Assembly: GCF_002831665.1 (NCBI RefSeq)
Contig: NZ_CP025118.1
Location: 2,232,001 to 2,296,000 of the forward strand
DNA from: Lacinutrix sp. Bg11-31
Lineage (GTDB): Bacteria > Bacteroidota > Bacteroidia > Flavobacteriales > Flavobacteriaceae
Direction of reading: 5' to 3'
DNA: 64,000 nucleotides
Under the pieces are notes generated by a model. The model made no database searches. It worked only from the letters and a program-made list of their open reading frames with translations, and had not been told where the DNA came from. How positions within the stretch are numbered: the stretch's first letter is position 1; the number at the start of each line of letters is the position of its first letter. Below are positions 18,267 through 28,579 of this stretch, one piece after another. Both the position numbers and the translations under genes were made by a program.

Positions 18267-20846
18267 ATGCCTATACAACCAAAACTTACACGGTTTAATC
18301 AAAATGTTTTAGCAAAGTATCAAATATACAATAGTATATTTATGACACTTCCTTTCGATACCATAACAAAAACAGGCGCACTTTTACCACTCTTTCATGA
18401 GACTTGCAAAAAAGGTTTTGCAAAGCAAGATAACCCAACAGCTATTGTTGAGACGTTTTTTAAAAAGTACCAATCTAGTCGCTCTCCAGAGAGTCAGACC
18501 AATTTACTATTTAAATTTATTCAATATATAGAACGCCAAGTTGTATTGTTTGATGCTATTGAAGATGCTGCTTTTCCATTAGTAAACAACATGGATGGTA
18601 TTGGAACCTTACGTAGTTTAAAAGAAAGTGCTACAGCCGAAAATAAACTAGAAACACTTAAAGCGTATTTAGAAGAGTTTAAAGTTCGTATTGTACTAAC
18701 CGCACATCCAACACAATTTTACCCAGGTTCGGTTTTAGGTATTATTACAGATTTAACCGAAGCTATTCGTGAAAATGATTTACTTAAAATAAATGATTTA
18801 TTAGCACAACTAGGGAAAACACCATTTTTTAAACATGAAAAACCAACGCCTTACGATGAGGCTGTGAGTTTAATATGGTATTTAGAAAATGTGTTCTACA
18901 AATCTTTTGGATCTATTTACGATTACATTCAACAAAATATTTTCGACGGAGCACATATTGATAACGATATTATTAATATTGGTTTTTGGCCTGGAGGAGA
19001 CAGAGATGGAAATCCATTTGTAACTCCAGAAATAACTTTAAAAGTTGCCAATAGATTACGCGAAACAGTTATTAAAAATTATTATCGCGACGTAAGACGT
19101 TTAAAAAGAAAATTATCTTTTCAAGGTGTCGAAGAACGTGTGACTATTTTAGAGCGTGAGCTTTACAAAATGATTACGAATCAAGAACCTAACTTAACTT
19201 TAGATTCATTTACTTCGGAATTAAAAGAAATAAAAGAAATAATTATAGATAAGCATCAATCACTTTATGTTACAGAAGTGAACAGTTTATTAAATAAAGT
19301 TCATCTCTTCGGATTTCATTTTGCTAATCTAGATATTCGTCAAGATAGTAGAAAGCATGAGCAGTATTTTAACGATATGGTAAACACCCTAATTGAAAGC
19401 GGTAGCACTATATTCCCGAAAAACTATCATGATTTACCAGAAAATGAACAAGTGCAAATTTTATCTAAAGTTGAAGGTGAAGTTGATTTATCTTTAATTA
19501 AAGATGAAGAAACCTTGAAAGCTTTAAACACAATGAAAGCTATAAAAACCATTCAAACCACGAATGGCGAAGTAGCTGCAAACCGTTATATTATTAGTAA
19601 CAACCAAACAACACTGCATGTTATGCAATTGTTTGCTATGCTAAAACTAGTAGCATTTCAAGATAAATTAACAGTTGATGTTGGACCTTTATTCGAAACT
19701 ATTACCGATTTAGAGAATGCACCTCAAGTCATGGAAGAGCTATATACTAATCCACAATATGCTGCACACTTAAAATCAAGAGGAAACAAGCAAACTATTA
19801 TGCTTGGTTTTAGTGATGGAACTAAAGATGGTGGCTATTTAATGGCAAATTGGGCAATCTATAAAGCCAAAGAAAACCTAACTACAATCTCAAGACAACA
19901 CGGTATTACTGTTATTTTCTTTGATGGTCGTGGTGGACCTCCAGCACGTGGTGGCGGAAAAACTCATAATTTCTATGCCTCTCTTGGACCAACAATTGAA
20001 GATAAAGAAGTACAATTAACAATACAAGGACAAACGATTAGTTCTAATTTTGGAACTTTAGATTCGTCTCAATACAACTTAGAGCAATTAATTAGTTCTG
20101 GTATTCACAACAGTTTAAGCGATAAAGATTTGAGCATGCTTCCTGAAAACAGAGCAGTAATGACCGATTTATCTGAGCGTAGCTACGAAGCTTACTCTGC
20201 ATTTAAAGCACACCCAAAATTTATTTCGTATTTAGAACACATGAGCACTTTAAAATATTATGCAAAAACTAATATTGGAAGCCGCCCATCTAAACGAGGA
20301 AAAGCAGAAGGTTTAGTATTCGAAGATTTAAGAGCCATACCATTTGTTGGCTCTTGGAGCCAGTTAAAACAAAATGTACCAGGATTTTTTGGTGTTGGTA
20401 CAGCACTTAAGCATTACGAAGACACTAATACATTTGAAAAAGCTCAGAAATTATTTAAAACTTCAGACTTCTTTAAGACCCTTATTGAAAATAGTATGAT
20501 GTCTTTATCTAAATCATTTTTCGATTTAACAAAATACATGAGCGAAGATGAAGAATATGGTGGATTTTGGAATGTTATTTATGAAGAATACAAAACGTCT
20601 AAACGCTTACTTTTAAAGCTTACTGGATACACAGAACTTATGCAAGAAGAACCTGCAGGAAGCGCATCTATTGCAGTTAGAGAATCTATTGTTTTACCAT
20701 TATTAACGATACAACAATTTGCATTGAAAAAAATTCAGGAACTTGAAAAAGCTGAAGTTAGAGATGATGCTCAGATTGCTATTTATGAAAAATTAGTAAC
20801 GCGTTCGTTGTTTGGTAATATTAATGCTAGTCGTAATTCCGCTTAA
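18267..20846 (+). CDS. ppc: Phosphoenolpyruvate carboxylase
   Basis: Carboxylates PEP to oxaloacetate to refill the citrate cycle, supplying carbon skeletons for the surrounding amino-acid pathways. 859 residues, close to the bacterial norm. Catalytic-region motifs are LTAHPTQF (the essential His region), FWPGGDRDGNPFV, and the glycine loop DGRGGPPARGGGKT. The protein ends in an Asn-rich tail (NINASRNSA), in keeping with the conserved C-terminal Asn of the family. A Met at residue 26 (MTLPFD) is an alternative start. Strong terminators stand on both sides, so it is probably transcribed alone. Confidence 0.95.
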   Translation: MPIQPKLTRFNQNVLAKYQIYNSIFMTLPFDTITKTGALLPLFHETCKKGFAKQDNPTAIVETFFKKYQSSRSPESQTNLLFKFIQYIERQVVLFDAIEDAAFPLVNNMDGIGTLRSLKESATAENKLETLKAYLEEFKVRIVLTAHPTQFYPGSVLGIITDLTEAIRENDLLKINDLLAQLGKTPFFKHEKPTPYDEAVSLIWYLENVFYKSFGSIYDYIQQNIFDGAHIDNDIINIGFWPGGDRDGNPFVTPEITLKVANRLRETVIKNYYRDVRRLKRKLSFQGVEERVTILERELYKMITNQEPNLTLDSFTSELKEIKEIIIDKHQSLYVTEVNSLLNKVHLFGFHFANLDIRQDSRKHEQYFNDMVNTLIESGSTIFPKNYHDLPENEQVQILSKVEGEVDLSLIKDEETLKALNTMKAIKTIQTTNGEVAANRYIISNNQTTLHVMQLFAMLKLVAFQDKLTVDVGPLFETITDLENAPQVMEELYTNPQYAAHLKSRGNKQTIMLGFSDGTKDGGYLMANWAIYKAKENLTTISRQHGITVIFFDGRGGPPARGGGKTHNFYASLGPTIEDKEVQLTIQGQTISSNFGTLDSSQYNLEQLISSGIHNSLSDKDLSMLPENRAVMTDLSERSYEAYSAFKAHPKFISYLEHMSTLKYYAKTNIGSRPSKRGKAEGLVFEDLRAIPFVGSWSQLKQNVPGFFGVGTALKHYEDTNTFEKAQKLFKTSDFFKTLIENSMMSLSKSFFDLTKYMSEDEEYGGFWNVIYEEYKTSKRLLLKLTGYTELMQEEPAGSASIAVRESIVLPLLTIQQFALKKIQELEKAEVRDDAQIAIYEKLVTRSLFGNINASRNSA

Positions 20847-20871
20847 AATACTTATTTAATATATTACTATT

Positions 20872-20909
20872 AAGGCTTGCCAATTTAAAATTCGGCAAGC
20901 CTTTTTTTT
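20872..20909 (+). terminator. Rho-independent terminator of ppc
   Basis: AAGGCTTGCC, an 11-base loop, then GGCAAGCCTT followed by a T-run. It stands 25 bases after the ppc stop. Confidence 0.92.
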
Positions 20910-20939
20910 GCAACAGAATTCAAAAAAATATAGACATAA

Positions 20940-20977
20940 AAAAACCTCGAAGTCATAACAGCTTCGAGGTTTTCTAC
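20940..20977 (-). terminator. Rho-independent terminator of the porin-PII-amt operon
   Basis: On the minus strand, AACCTCGAAG, a short loop, CTTCGAGGTT and a T-run. It lies 18 bases past the amt stop and faces the ppc terminator. Confidence 0.92.
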
Positions 20978-20994
20978 ATAAAACTAACTAAATT

Positions 20995-22296
20995 CTAATG
21001 TTCATTTAATCTAAAATCTGGATAAGCATCCATACCATGTTCATGAGCATCTAGACCTTCTAATTCTTCTCTTTCAGAAACTCGTATTCCAACTATTTTC
21101 TTCATTGTAAAAATGATTAAAAATGAAGATACTACACAAATTACAGCATAAGCCAATACTCCGTATAACTGTGGTAAAAATGACAAACTATTTGCTGCTT
21201 CAGATAAAGTAGCAACAACATCTCCATTAGCATTTAAAAATGCACCAGATTCATTAGTTACTGCACTAAACCCAAAGATTCCTACTGCTAATGTTCCCCA
21301 AATACCACAAACCAAGTGTACAGCTATTGCTCCAACTGGATCATCTAATTTTAATTTATCTATAAAGGCAACTGCAAATACAATTAATATACCAGCTATT
21401 GCTCCTATTACAATTGCACTTGTTGGAGACATAACATCTGCTCCAGCAGTAATACCAACTAATCCACCAAGAATACCGTTTAAAAACATAGTTAAATCTA
21501 AGTTTTTATACATAATAGTAGAAGCTATTGCAGATACAACTCCACCAGCTGCTGCTGCTAAACATGTTGTAACCAATACTAAAGATGTTAATTCTGGATC
21601 TGCAGATAATACCGATCCTCCATTAAACCCAAACCATCCTAACCATAAGATTAAAACACCTGCTGTAGCTAAAGGAATATTATGTCCTGGAATAGCCTGA
21701 GGTTTTCCATTTTTATATTTTCCAATTCTTGCACCTAATAAACAAACCGCTACTAAAGCTGCCCATCCACCAACTGAATGCACTAATGTAGATCCTGCAA
21801 AATCATAAAACCCTAATTGATCTAAAAATCCGCCTCCCCATTTCCATGAGCCAGCAATTGGATAAATTAACCCAACGTAGATTACTGTGAACAACATAAA
21901 TGGTCCAATTTTCATACGCTCTGCAACTGCTCCAGAAACTATAGTTGCCGCTGTTGCTGCAAACATTCCTTGAAATAAGAAATCTGTCCAATATGTATAA
22001 CCTTCACTATAAGTTAAATCTAAACCTCCTGCTGCTGTAAGCGGAGCATCTAATCCAAATCCTGCAAAACCTAATATTCCCATATCACCAGATTCGAAAC
22101 CTGGATACATAAGATTAAATCCTACTAAGCAGTATAGCAACAAACCAACTGTTATAATAAATATGTTTTTAAATAAAATGTTTAATGTGTTTTTTTGTCT
22201 TGTTAATCCTATTTCTAAAAGCGCAAACCCTAAGTGCATAAAGAAAACGAGTGCTGTACAGATCATCATCCATACATTATTTGTAAGTAATTCCAT
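20995..22296 (-). CDS. amt: Ammonium transporter
   Basis: 433 residues with about eleven membrane helices in the inner membrane. It conducts ammonium or ammonia inward when external nitrogen is low. Typical Amt features are FALLEIGLTRQKNT, GSTLVHSVGGWAALVAV (pore histidine) and AVHLVCGIWGTLAVGIFG (second pore histidine), with a charged cytoplasmic tail (SEREELEGLDAHEHG). It follows the PII gene by 5 bases, so the channel and its regulator are made together. In the family, PII blocks the channel when glutamine is abundant. Confidence 0.96.
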   Translation of the reverse strand: MELLTNNVWMMICTALVFFMHLGFALLEIGLTRQKNTLNILFKNIFIITVGLLLYCLVGFNLMYPGFESGDMGILGFAGFGLDAPLTAAGGLDLTYSEGYTYWTDFLFQGMFAATAATIVSGAVAERMKIGPFMLFTVIYVGLIYPIAGSWKWGGGFLDQLGFYDFAGSTLVHSVGGWAALVAVCLLGARIGKYKNGKPQAIPGHNIPLATAGVLILWLGWFGFNGGSVLSADPELTSLVLVTTCLAAAAGGVVSAIASTIMYKNLDLTMFLNGILGGLVGITAGADVMSPTSAIVIGAIAGILIVFAVAFIDKLKLDDPVGAIAVHLVCGIWGTLAVGIFGFSAVTNESGAFLNANGDVVATLSEAANSLSFLPQLYGVLAYAVICVVSSFLIIFTMKKIVGIRVSEREELEGLDAHEHGMDAYPDFRLNEH

Positions 22297-22301
22297 GTTT
22301 T

Positions 22302-22640
22302 TTATTTTAAAGTGTTTCCTCCTTTTTCTCCTGTTCTTATTCTGTAAACCTCATCTATATTTGAGACAAAAATTTTACCATCTCCAACATCTCCAGTTGA
22401 GCCAGATTCTAAAATGGCTTTTATAGTTACGGCTTCAAAATCATCGTTAACTACAATAGATAAATAACGCCTTTGAATATCGCTGGTACTATAACTCACG
22501 CCACGATAAACATGACCTTCTTGTTCGTTCCCTAATCCTGTAACATCCCAATACGAAAAGAAATTAACACCAACTTCGTGTAGCGCTTCTTTTACTGCAG
22601 AAAACTTAGCTTTTCTGATGATTGCTTCAACTTTTTTCAT
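22302..22640 (-). CDS. glnB: PII nitrogen signal protein
   Basis: 112 residues, the standard PII length. The N-terminus MKKVEAIIRKAKFSAVKEAL and the B-loop TGDVGDGKIFV (about 82-92), which binds ATP/ADP, are clear. The T-loop (about 36-56) carries Y45 and Y50; it differs from the enterobacterial sequence, so uridylylation cannot be assumed. It reads nucleotide and 2-oxoglutarate levels. Placed between porin and amt, its most direct partner is the transporter, so it may be a GlnK-type protein. Confidence 0.93.
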   Translation of the reverse strand: MKKVEAIIRKAKFSAVKEALHEVGVNFFSYWDVTGLGNEQEGHVYRGVSYSTSDIQRRYLSIVVNDDFEAVTIKAILESGSTGDVGDGKIFVSNIDEVYRIRTGEKGGNTLK

Positions 22641-22652
22641 AATTTGTTTTAG

Positions 22653-23636
22653 TTAAAATTTATATATAGCTGCAACTACAAAAGAACCTAAACTCTTTGT
22701 AGCCATTAAATCTGTATCAATAAACATATCTTCCGACCCATTGTCTAATCTAAACTCAGGTTTGATAATTAAATCGTCTATAGTATAACTTCCTGTTAGA
22801 GTTACTGCAAAAACACTTGGATCATCATCTATTGCATCACTCTGCGTTTGAAAATATTCACCTCTAAGACCTAAACTAAAAGCTTCGCTTAAAGTATATT
22901 GAGGATATAAATCAACACCATAAAAACCTTCACCATCATTATCTGCATATGCTGCGTTAATACCTACAAAGAAATCATCTGTAGCATCAAAACCACCTGT
23001 ATAATCCACTTCGAAACCTAATCCAGCAGCATCATATAATAAATTTAAAAACTGACCATCATAACCTAATTGAGCTCCTACTGCGTAGCTTCCGTCTGGA
23101 TTAAACTCAGTAACATCTGTCTGGTTAAATACACCAAGCATTAAGCTAAAATCTTCAGATAATGTAAAATCTGCTTTTATACCTGTATGAGAAAATGGTC
23201 CATTAGAAAACAAATAAGAAGTACTATAGTTAAAGTTTCCTACAGGAGAAATAACCTCATATCCTAAATAAGTATTGAACTTACCAAAAGTCAACTTTGT
23301 ATTTTCGCTAATATTATAATAAGCGAATAACTGATTTAATACTGTTGCACTAGCCACTTCTCCTCTTGGTCCAAAAACTAAATCTGCTACTGCTCCTACT
23401 TTTCCTTTTTCGTAAGACGCAATAATATTTGCCATCCCTAATGAGAAACCTGATTTATCTGCAAAAGATGTTGGAGGAGCTATTTGAGTTGTATCGTTTG
23501 GGGCTGTTAAATTGGCTCTATAATACGCATCTACACTTCCTTCAAAAGAAAACTTCTTCTCAGCAGCTTCTTCTTTGTTTTGAGCGATAATTATTGATGT
23601 TATTAACAACATAATGGTTAGTGTAATTTTCTTCAT
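22653..23636 (-). CDS. Outer-membrane beta-barrel porin linked to ammonium uptake
   Basis: About 327 residues from the chosen start: MKKITLTIMLLITSIIIAQ is a clear signal peptide. A longer reading from 23669 would add 11 residues, but those codons overlap the TAGATTTG promoter box, so 23636 is preferred. The mature protein is built of alternating hydrophobic and aromatic strands (for example TKLTFGKFNTYLGYEV) and ends in VVAAIYKF, a C-terminal aromatic residue as expected for outer-membrane barrels. First gene of the porin-PII-amt operon; it probably lets small nitrogen compounds cross the outer membrane. The substrate is inferred from context only. Confidence 0.85.
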   Translation of the reverse strand: MKKITLTIMLLITSIIIAQNKEEAAEKKFSFEGSVDAYYRANLTAPNDTTQIAPPTSFADKSGFSLGMANIIASYEKGKVGAVADLVFGPRGEVASATVLNQLFAYYNISENTKLTFGKFNTYLGYEVISPVGNFNYSTSYLFSNGPFSHTGIKADFTLSEDFSLMLGVFNQTDVTEFNPDGSYAVGAQLGYDGQFLNLLYDAAGLGFEVDYTGGFDATDDFFVGINAAYADNDGEGFYGVDLYPQYTLSEAFSLGLRGEYFQTQSDAIDDDPSVFAVTLTGSYTIDDLIIKPEFRLDNGSEDMFIDTDLMATKSLGSFVVAAIYKF

Positions 23637-23666
23637 AATAAACTTATTTTTAATGGTTATAAAAAT

Positions 23667-23674
23667 CAAATCTA
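23667..23674 (-). promoter_or_regulatory. Predicted -7 box of the porin-PII-amt promoter
   Basis: TAGATTTG on the minus strand matches the Bacteroidota consensus TAnnTTTG exactly, about 30 bases before the porin start. No TTG is seen at the -33 position; a palindrome (23692-23709) is there instead, which suggests activator dependence. Confidence 0.65.
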
Positions 23675-23691
23675 TATAAAATGAAAATACA

Positions 23692-23773
23692 CCCTATTAA
23701 AAAATAGGGCTAAAAGTTAATTTTTATGAATTTAAACAATTACACCCTAAAAATTTTAGGGTTAAATTGTTTT
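23692..23773. promoter_or_regulatory. Two CCCTA/TAGGG palindromes between the nitrogen operons
   Basis: Palindrome 1 is CCCTATTAAAAAATAGGG (23692-23709), centred about 40 bases before the predicted porin-operon start. Palindrome 2 spans 23734-23773: CCCTAAAA at 23745-23752 and TTTTAGGG at 23754-23761, flanked by AACAATT and AATTGTT. The shared CCCTA half-sites suggest binding by one dimeric regulator acting on the porin operon and perhaps on gltBD. The remaining 24 region to gltB (23774-24076) is AT-rich with no gene. Confidence 0.5.
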
Positions 23774-24076
23774 TTAGTCTTTTTTTGTTAATTTCACAAT
23801 GATGATTTTCAAGAATTATCATGTTTTTGATAAATTCAATGCATTATTTCTAATCAACACTATTTAACGCAAACGTTTTCGCAATAAATAACCATTAATC
23901 AATAAAATATTATCATTACCTATTATGTATTATATGACTAGATAATTGCTGAATTTTCATTTAGAACACCCTTAATTATCAATATCGGAAAAGTGTTTCC
24001 TTCTTTTTTTTAATCGAGAAATAGCATCTATATTACAGATGTAATAAGGCGTAAAAACCTTTAAATTTTCTGAATT

Positions 24077-27000
24077 ATGTTGAAAAAACAAGGACTTTAT
24101 TTACCAGAATTTGAACACGATAATTGTGGCGCTGGATTTATATGTAGTTTAACTGGAAAACGCTCAAATGATATTATTCATAAAGCGCTTGAAATCCTAG
24201 TAAAATTAGAACATCGAGGCGCTGTAAGTTCCGATGGCGTTACTGGTGATGGAGCTGGTATCTTGATAGATATTCCACATAAATTTTTTAAGATATTTTG
24301 CGAATTCGATTTACCCGAAGCTGGAGAATATGCAGTAAGTAATGTGTTTCTTCCAAAAAAGGAAAATCAACGTCAATATTGTATAGATGTATTCGAAAAA
24401 GAAATCGAAAAACAAGGACTAAAACTTATTGGCTGGAGAGATGTACCAGTAAATAGCGAAGTATTAGGTAGAGTTGCTAAAGTAACAGAACCTTTTGTTA
24501 AGCAAATTTTTATAGGAAAAGCTAACGATAAGCAAACAGACAGAGCATTTAATTTAAAATTATTCGCTGCAAGAAAAATTTCAGAACACACCATATATGG
24601 TTCTAAATTATCTGAAGCAAAATTCTTTTATCTTCCTAGTCTTTCAACTAAAATTATAATATTTAAAGGGCTTTTAATGCCTGAACATATAAATGAATAT
24701 TATTTAGATTTATTCAATTCGGCTTTAGATACAAGATTAGCATTGGTTCACCAACGTTTTTCTACCAACACATTCCCAACTTGGGATTTAGCACAACCGT
24801 TTAGATACATTTGTCATAATGGTGAAATAAATACTGTAAGAGGTAATGTTTCTAGAATGTTTTCTCGTGAAGAAATCATGGAAAGCCCATTATTTGGAGA
24901 CGATATTAAAAAAATAATCCCTACAATTTTAAGAGGGAAATCGGATTCTGCAACCTTAGACATGGTTGTCGAATTATTATTAATGACAGGTCGTTCGTTA
25001 CCAGAAGCCATGATGATGCTTGTTCCAGAAGCTTGGGAAAAAAACCCAAACATGTCTGATGCTAAAAAAGCATTCTACGAATTTAACTCGTGCTTAATGG
25101 AGCCTTGGGATGGACCAGCCTCAATACCATTTACAGATGGTAATTTTATTGGCGCTGTTTTAGACAGAAACGGTTTACGCCCTTCGCGTTACACAGTAAC
25201 AAAAAAAGGTAATGTAATTATGTCTTCGGAAACTGGAGTTGTAGACATTAAACCTGAAAATATTGAGTATCACGGTCGTTTAGAGCCTGGAAAAATGTTT
25301 TTAGTAGACATGAACCAAGGCCGAATTGTTAACGATGAAGAAATTAAAGAAGACATAGCTTCTAGACATCCTTACAGAGAGTGGTTAGACAAAAACCTAA
25401 TCCACCTAAGAGACCTAAAAGCTAAAAAAGGACATATTGATTACGATGAAATCGACTTAAAAAAGCGTAAAATCGCTTTTGGATATACAGAAGAAGACTT
25501 AAATACTATTATTCGTCCAATGGCCCAATTAGGAAAAGAACCTATTGGATCTATGGGAAGCGATACTCCAATTGCTATTTTATCTGAACGTCCGCAATTA
25601 ATATATAATTATTTTAAACAGATATTCGCACAAGTTACCAATCCGCCTTTAGATGGTATTCGCGAAGAATTAGTTACAGATATTAGTTTAACTTTAGGAA
25701 GCGATGTTAATATATTCGATGTTAATGCAGACCATTGTAAAAAACTAAAAATACAGAATCCAGTTATTTCAAAGCACGATTTAGATAAAATTAGAGACTA
25801 CGATACAAATCCTGATTTTAAAGTTGAATCTATCTCAATGTTATATGAAGTAAACCGCGGATTAAACCAATTAGAAGTTGCACTTGAAGGCTTAGTGACT
25901 AAAGCATCAAAAGCAATTGATAATGGTGCAAATATTATTATTCTTTCAGATAGATACGTAGATAATGATCATGCACCAATTCCAGCATTATTAGCATGTT
26001 CTTATTTAAACCACGCACTACACAAATTAGAAAAACGCTCTAGAATTAGCTTGGTTATAGAATCTGCAGAACCTAGAGAAGTACATCACTTCGCCTTATT
26101 ATTTGGCTATGGAGCAAGTGCTATAAATCCCTATATAGTAAACGAAATTGTTCAAGAACAGATTAATAATTTAGACCTAACAGATTTAGAATATTTAGCT
26201 GCTATTAAAAATTACAATAAAGCTGTTGGAAAAGGCATCTTAAAAGTGATGAACAAAATCGGAATTTCAACATTAAATTCTTATCGTGGATCGCAACTAT
26301 TTGAATGCATTGGAATTAACACTAAAACTGTTGAAAAATACTTCCCAAATACACCAACACGTATTCAAGGTATTGGCTTAAGAGAGATTGAGCAAGAAAT
26401 TGTAAAGCGTCACAAAAGAGCATTTCAAACCAACGAAACTAATACAGATATTGAAATTGGAGGAGAATACAGATGGAGACGTGGCCAAGAAAAGCATATG
26501 TTTAACCCATTAACTGTTGCAAAACTCCAAGAGTCTGTTCGCACAAATAAAGCATCAACTTTTAAAGAATTTTCAGATTTGGTAAATAATCAATCTGAAC
26601 AATTAATGACCATTAGAGGTTTATTTGAATTCGACCAATTCGATCCTATTCCTTTAGAAGAAGTAGAACCTTGGACAGAAATTGTAAAACGTTTTAAAAC
26701 TGGAGCCATGTCTTATGGTTCTATTAGTAAAGAAGCACACGAAAACTTAGCAATTGCCATGAATAGAATTGGAGGGAAATCTAATTCTGGTGAAGGTGGA
26801 GAAGATCAAGAACGTTTTTACAAAAGTTCTCAAGGCGATTGGAGAAACTCTGCTATTAAGCAAGTCGCTTCAGGTCGTTTTGGAGTAACCTCAAACTACT
26901 TAACAAGTGCAAGCGAAATTCAAATAAAAATTGCACAAGGTGCTAAACCTGGTGAAGGCGGACAATTACCTGGACCAAAGGTGAATAAAGAAATTGCTAA

Positions 27001-28576
27001 AACAAGAAATTCTACACCTTATGTAGGTTTAATTTCTCCGCCACCACATCACGATATTTATTCTATTGAAGATTTATCACAATTAATTTACGATGTAAAA
27101 TCCGCAAATAGATCAGCAAGAATTAATGTTAAATTAGTTTCAGAAATTGGCGTAGGAACAGTTGCAGCAGGAGTTGCTAAAGCAAAAGCAGATGTTATTT
27201 TAATAGCAGGTTTTGATGGCGGAACAGGAGCAACGCCTTTAACTTCACAAAAACATTGTGGTTTACCTTGGGAATTAGGAATTGCAGAAGCGCAACAAAC
27301 TTTAGTGATGAACGATCTTAGAAATCGTATTGTTTTAGAGTGCGATGGGCAATTAAAAACTGGTAGAGATGTAGCAATCGCATGTTTATTAGGAGCCGAA
27401 GAATTTGGTTTTGCCACTGCTCCTTTAGTAGCCTCAGGCTGTATTATGATGCGTGTTTGCCATTTAAACACGTGTCCAGTTGGAATCGCTACTCAGAATC
27501 CAGACCTACGTAAAAAGTTTAAAGGCAAGCCAGAACACGTTGTTAACTACATGTATTTTGTAGCTCAAGAATTACGTGAGATTATGGCCAAACTTGGATT
27601 TAGAACTATCAATGAAATGGTAGGACAATCGCAGAAATTAAATAGAAACAAAGCAATAGAGCACTATAAAGCTTCAGGTCTTGACTTATCACCTATTTTA
27701 CACAAGGTAGATGTTGCAGACGATGTACAATTGTACAATACGTATTGCCAAGATCACAACTTGAATGTGCATTTAGATTTCAAGATCATTAAACAAGCAC
27801 ATCAAGCATTATTTAGAAGACAGAAAACACATTTAGAAATGCCTATCACTAATATAGATAGAGCAGTTGGTGCAGTTATAAGTAATGAAATCTCAAAAAT
27901 CTATGGAGCAGATGGTTTACCAGACGACACCATTAATATTGATTTTACTGGTTCTGCTGGACAAAGTTTTGGAGCTTTTGCTACAAAAGGATTATCCTTT
28001 ACAGTTCATGGAAACACCAACGATTACTTAGGTAAAGGCTTATCTGGAGCAAAATTAATTATTAAAGTACCAGAAAAATGTACGATTGTTCCAGAAGATA
28101 ATATTATTACTGGAAACGTAACATTATATGGCGCAACTGCTGGAGAGGTTTACATAAACGGAAAAGCAGGAGAGCGTTTTTGTGTTAGAAATTCTGGCGC
28201 AGAAGCAGTTGTAGAAGGCATAGGAGATCACGGTTGTGAATATATGACTGGTGGAGTTGCCGTTATTCTTGGAGATGTAGGAAGAAACTTTGGAGCTGGA
28301 ATGAGTGGAGGAGTTGCTTACGTCTTAGATAAAGATGGCAAATTCGAACAAAACTGTAATGGCGACGAATTAAATATCGATCCTATTGAAAGTGACGAAG
28401 ACAAGCTTCAACTAAAACAATTGATCGAAAATCATTTTGAAGCTACTGGAAGCCCGTTAGCTGAACGTATTTTAAAAGACTGGAACAATTACCTTCCTCA
28501 GTTTAAAAAAGTATTACCAGAAGAGTACAGACAAGCCTTAGTGAGATTAGAACAAGAACAATTAGAAACAGCTTAG
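24077..28576 (+). CDS. gltB: Glutamate synthase large subunit
   Basis: 1499 residues. Transfers the amide of glutamine to 2-oxoglutarate, giving two glutamates. The N-terminal amidotransferase nucleophile is C17 in HDNCGAGF, which implies removal of a 16-residue propeptide. Later come the central domain, the FMN-binding synthase domain ([35 protein letters not shown]), the 3Fe-4S cysteines in [14 protein letters not shown], and the C-terminal glycine-rich beta-helix (GAKLIIK...[20 protein letters not shown]). All expected parts are intact. gltD follows by 3 bases. Confidence 0.97.
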   Translation: MLKKQGLYLPEFEHDNCGAGFICSLTGKRSNDIIHKALEILVKLEHRGAVSSDGVTGDGAGILIDIPHKFFKIFCEFDLPEAGEYAVSNVFLPKKENQRQYCIDVFEKEIEKQGLKLIGWRDVPVNSEVLGRVAKVTEPFVKQIFIGKANDKQTDRAFNLKLFAARKISEHTIYGSKLSEAKFFYLPSLSTKIIIFKGLLMPEHINEYYLDLFNSALDTRLALVHQRFSTNTFPTWDLAQPFRYICHNGEINTVRGNVSRMFSREEIMESPLFGDDIKKIIPTILRGKSDSATLDMVVELLLMTGRSLPEAMMMLVPEAWEKNPNMSDAKKAFYEFNSCLMEPWDGPASIPFTDGNFIGAVLDRNGLRPSRYTVTKKGNVIMSSETGVVDIKPENIEYHGRLEPGKMFLVDMNQGRIVNDEEIKEDIASRHPYREWLDKNLIHLRDLKAKKGHIDYDEIDLKKRKIAFGYTEEDLNTIIRPMAQLGKEPIGSMGSDTPIAILSERPQLIYNYFKQIFAQVTNPPLDGIREELVTDISLTLGSDVNIFDVNADHCKKLKIQNPVISKHDLDKIRDYDTNPDFKVESISMLYEVNRGLNQLEVALEGLVTKASKAIDNGANIIILSDRYVDNDHAPIPALLACSYLNHALHKLEKRSRISLVIESAEPREVHHFALLFGYGASAINPYIVNEIVQEQINNLDLTDLEYLAAIKNYNKAVGKGILKVMNKIGISTLNSYRGSQLFECIGINTKTVEKYFPNTPTRIQGIGLREIEQEIVKRHKRAFQTNETNTDIEIGGEYRWRRGQEKHMFNPLTVAKLQESVRTNKASTFKEFSDLVNNQSEQLMTIRGLFEFDQFDPIPLEEVEPWTEIVKRFKTGAMSYGSISKEAHENLAIAMNRIGGKSNSGEGGEDQERFYKSSQGDWRNSAIKQVASGRFGVTSNYLTSASEIQIKIAQGAKPGEGGQLPGPKVNKEIAKTRNSTPYVGLISPPPHHDIYSIEDLSQLIYDVKSANRSARINVKLVSEIGVGTVAAGVAKAKADVILIAGFDGGTGATPLTSQKHCGLPWELGIAEAQQTLVMNDLRNRIVLECDGQLKTGRDVAIACLLGAEEFGFATAPLVASGCIMMRVCHLNTCPVGIATQNPDLRKKFKGKPEHVVNYMYFVAQELREIMAKLGFRTINEMVGQSQKLNRNKAIEHYKASGLDLSPILHKVDVADDVQLYNTYCQDHNLNVHLDFKIIKQAHQALFRRQKTHLEMPITNIDRAVGAVISNEISKIYGADGLPDDTINIDFTGSAGQSFGAFATKGLSFTVHGNTNDYLGKGLSGAKLIIKVPEKCTIVPEDNIITGNVTLYGATAGEVYINGKAGERFCVRNSGAEAVVEGIGDHGCEYMTGGVAVILGDVGRNFGAGMSGGVAYVLDKDGKFEQNCNGDELNIDPIESDEDKLQLKQLIENHFEATGSPLAERILKDWNNYLPQFKKVLPEEYRQALVRLEQEQLETA

Positions 28577-28579
28577 ATT

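Noticed and set aside
23834..24076. Inverted repeat ATTAC...GTAAT near 24033-24046 upstream of gltB
   Set aside because: Five-base arms in AT-rich DNA; not distinct enough from chance to be called an operator.
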